Source of the DNA: Methylobacillus flagellatus_A
Lineage (GTDB): Bacteria; Pseudomonadota; Gammaproteobacteria; Burkholderiales; Methylophilaceae
NCBI RefSeq assembly: GCF_031344055.1
Contig: NZ_JADBEN010000001.1
Direction: 5' to 3' (one strand)
DNA length: 64,000 nt
Position 1 is the stretch's first letter, and each line of letters opens with the position of its first letter. This document shows, in pieces, positions 62,380 to 64,000 of this stretch. The notes below the pieces were generated by a model that was given only the letters and a program-made list of their open reading frames with translations, had not been told where the DNA came from and ran no database searches. The position numbers were made by a program, and so were the translations under genes.

Positions 62380-62655
62380 ATGAGCGCGCACGAGTACGAT
62401 TTTCCGAAAACAACCAAGACGCAATTTATTCTTGCGGCATTAGGCGCCTTGTTTGCGCCATTGCTGGTGCTGTTCCTTGTTGCGCGTTTGTTTTTTGGCA
62501 TTCAGTCTGGTTTGGTTGATGATCCCGTAGTGGAGCAAAAGCCTGAGACAGCCGCCGCAGCGAAGCCTGCAGATACTGCCAGCGAAGACGAAGATGACGC
62601 TGATGATGAACCTGCTGCTGAAGCGCCGACAGCAGATGAAGAAAAGAGCGAATAA
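62380..62655 (+). CDS. Small acidic-tailed membrane protein
   Basis: 91 residues (or 96 from ATG 62365). MSAHEYDFPKTTKTQFILAALGALFAPLLVLFLVARLFFGIQ is one membrane helix preceded by a short charged stretch; the rest is an Ala/Glu/Asp-rich tail. The opening 'hEydFpKTTKTQ' followed by a helix resembles the membrane anchor of betaproteobacterial cytochrome c5-type proteins, but there is no CXXCH heme motif. A TATAAT lies at 62340-62345. Possibly the remnant of such a cytochrome gene, or a short independent protein. Confidence 0.6.
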   Translation: MSAHEYDFPKTTKTQFILAALGALFAPLLVLFLVARLFFGIQSGLVDDPVVEQKPETAAAAKPADTASEDEDDADDEPAAEAPTADEEKSE

Positions 62656-62708
62656 CTGCTTCTGTTATCTGTCTCTTCAGAAGTTTCCTCAATCTTAGAT
62701 AACAGCCC

Positions 62709-63542
62709 ATGGCCACCTATGCGATAGGCGATATCCAGGGCTGTTATCGCTCCCTTCTTTCCCTGCTGGATGTCATCCGGTTCGATCCCTTAAAAGACAA
62801 GCTCTGGCTGGTCGGTGACTTGATCAATCGCGGTTCCGGTTCCCTGGAAACGCTCCGTTGGGCCAAGGCGCATGAATCCAGCCTGGTCATGGTGCTGGGC
62901 AACCACGACCTGCATGCATTGGCTGTGGCGGAGGGCTATGTGCGTGCGCACCGTAGCGATACCTTGCAGGCTATTTTTGATGCGCCTGACCGGGATGAGT
63001 TGCTGGAATGGCTGCGTTTGCGTCCCATGATGCATGCGGAGGGCGACTTAGTGGTGGTGCACGCGGGTTTGCTGCCGCAGTGGCGTGCCGATCAGGCCTT
63101 GGAGCTGGGGCGCGAGGTAGAAACCGCCTTGCGTGGTGACGGCTACCAGAGTTTTCTTGCGCACATGTATGGCAACTATCCATTGCGTTGGGAGCCCGGC
63201 TTGCAAGGGATGGACCGCCTGCGCATGATCACGAACGCCATGACGCGCCTGCGTGTCTGCACGCCTGATGGTGCAATGGATTTTGACTTCAAAGGCGAGC
63301 TGGCCGATATCCCAGCGGGTAAATTGCCCTGGTTCGACATACCCGAACGGCGCTCAGCCGATGCTACGGTGATTTTCGGGCATTGGTCCGCGCTGGGTTT
63401 GCAGCAGCGCGACAATCTTTATGCGCTGGATACGGGTTGCCTGTGGGGTGGCAAGCTGACTGCGCTGCGCCTTGAGGACCGCCGGACTTTCCAGGTGCCT
63501 TGCCATCCTGCAGACGGGGCCCGTGCAATCAAGGGCAGCTGA
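62709..63542 (+). CDS. apaH: Symmetrical bis(5'-nucleosyl)-tetraphosphatase ApaH
   Basis: 277 residues, calcineurin-like metallophosphatase: GDIQGCY (metal ligands), LVGDLINRGSGSLETLRW, VLGNHDLHALAVAEGY and HAGLLPQW. Cleaves Ap4A to two ADP and can remove Np4N caps from RNA. ApaH often sits with ksgA/apaG; here it is followed by a convergent acyltransferase. Full length. Confidence 0.95.
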   Translation: MATYAIGDIQGCYRSLLSLLDVIRFDPLKDKLWLVGDLINRGSGSLETLRWAKAHESSLVMVLGNHDLHALAVAEGYVRAHRSDTLQAIFDAPDRDELLEWLRLRPMMHAEGDLVVVHAGLLPQWRADQALELGREVETALRGDGYQSFLAHMYGNYPLRWEPGLQGMDRLRMITNAMTRLRVCTPDGAMDFDFKGELADIPAGKLPWFDIPERRSADATVIFGHWSALGLQQRDNLYALDTGCLWGGKLTALRLEDRRTFQVPCHPADGARAIKGS

Positions 63543-63561
63543 TCGTAGCTTCCTACAGCCT

Positions 63562-64000
63562 TTAGTCCAGGTTCAACCTGGCGGCGATCGACTGCCTTGC
63601 CATGAGGCAGAGTCCGCGCCTTTCGTGTCCCGCGCTGGCAATCGGGGCGGCAAAATCCAATTCCACAACCGGCCTTGGCTGCGCCAACACCATGCGCAGG
63701 GATTGCCATAGCGTGGTCTCGCCATGGTAGGCCATCGCCGTATTGATGCTGCCGTCTATCTTGGGGTAGCGGATCGAGAATGGACGGATTGCCGTATCCG
63801 TATCAATGACTGCCTGCATGAGACTGCCCTTAAACGGTCTCAGCTCCGTGCCATCCGTCGTCGTGCCTTCGGGAAAGTAACATAAGCAGTCTCCAGCCAA
63901 GATGCTCTTTGCCGCAGTTTCCACCATGCGGCTGGCATCCTGTTTTTTCTCGCGCTCGATGAACAGCGTATTCGCTTGCGCCACCAGCCAGCCAATCACC
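63562..64000 (-). CDS. PlsC-type 1-acyl-sn-glycerol-3-phosphate acyltransferase (N-terminus outside window)
   Basis: The last 145 codons are present, and the start lies beyond the right edge. Visible are IGWLVAQANTLFIEREKKQDASRMVE (acceptor-side motif II region) and DCLCYFPEGTTTDGTELRPFKGSLMQAVIDT (motif III, FPEGT). The HX4D motif would be off the edge. It would acylate lysophosphatidic acid or a related lysophospholipid at the inner membrane. Converges with apaH, 19 bp apart. Confidence 0.85.
   Translation of the reverse strand, partial: VIGWLVAQANTLFIEREKKQDASRMVETAAKSILAGDCLCYFPEGTTTDGTELRPFKGSLMQAVIDTDTAIRPFSIRYPKIDGSINTAMAYHGETTLWQSLRMVLAQPRPVVELDFAAPIASAGHERRGLCLMARQSIAARLNLD

Noticed and set aside
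1..64000. CRISPR array, prophage, integrase or plasmid origin
   Set aside because: No regularly spaced repeats, no integrase or structural phage genes, no replication-initiation gene seen.

Overview
The window looks like chromosome of a betaproteobacterial methylotroph, most likely a member of the Methylophilaceae (Methylovorus/Methylobacillus type). The basis is the gene content: a complete N-methylglutamate pathway, a dimethylamine N-demethylase operon, Anbu, and betaproteobacterial-style housekeeping genes. The genus is inferred, not proven.

Layout. 1-13 kb is housekeeping: a Tas aldo-keto reductase (cut by the left edge), Anbu protease, the yoaA-tsaB-rimI-udg run, a LemA/TPM operon, proS, a lytic transglycosylase and a glycosyltransferase. 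13-16 kb has a Pit phosphate carrier, queA and tRNA-Leu(CAA). 16-20.7 kb is a five-gene operon behind a Fur-type box (PepSY-TM, DUF2271 with an ApbE flavinylation motif, DUF4198, ApbE, flavodoxin-type reductase), probably extracytosolic iron reduction. 20.7-27.2 kb is a signalling block read leftward: OmpR-type regulator, LysM-FecR protein, CHASE2 histidine kinase, diguanylate cyclase, with a 265-bp MITE-like element in its middle. 27.3-29.3 kb is glnK-amtB with NtrC sites and a sigma-54 promoter. 29.3-31.3 kb is an acyltransferase-3/SGNH protein.

31.3-57.3 kb is the methylated-amine and amide part. A XRE-cupin regulator (with a GNAT gene) diverges from a glutamine amidotransferase gene and a four-gene heme-dependent dimethylamine demethylase set (GcvT-like, DmmA, flavin/2Fe-2S reductase, heme subunit). 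A second copy of the MITE-like element follows, then a PAS-only membrane protein, a NarX/NarL-type two-component pair, an APC permease and MarC. The N-methylglutamate genes come next as one rightward operon, mgdABCD-gmaS-mgsABC. An oppositely transcribed amiE-amiC-amiR amidase operon ends the block, with a textbook-like antitermination leader. Functionally, dimethylamine would be split to methylamine and formaldehyde, methylamine passed through gamma-glutamylmethylamide and N-methylglutamate to methylene/formaldehyde, and amide nitrogen and ammonium handled by AmiE and GlnK-AmtB.

The strongest non-gene signal is a 27-bp direct-repeat motif (AAAGTTTCTT-N6-AAAAAAAGTTT). It occurs once over the promoter region between the XRE-cupin gene and the dimethylamine genes, and twice around the promoter of mgdA 12 kb away. 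I propose it is the operator of the XRE-cupin regulator and ties both halves of the pathway together.

57.3-64 kb: a hypothetical gene, a small DUF262 protein, a YbdL-like aminotransferase, a TonB-dependent siderophore receptor, tRNA-Arg(CCG), a small membrane protein, apaH and a PlsC-type acyltransferase cut by the right edge.
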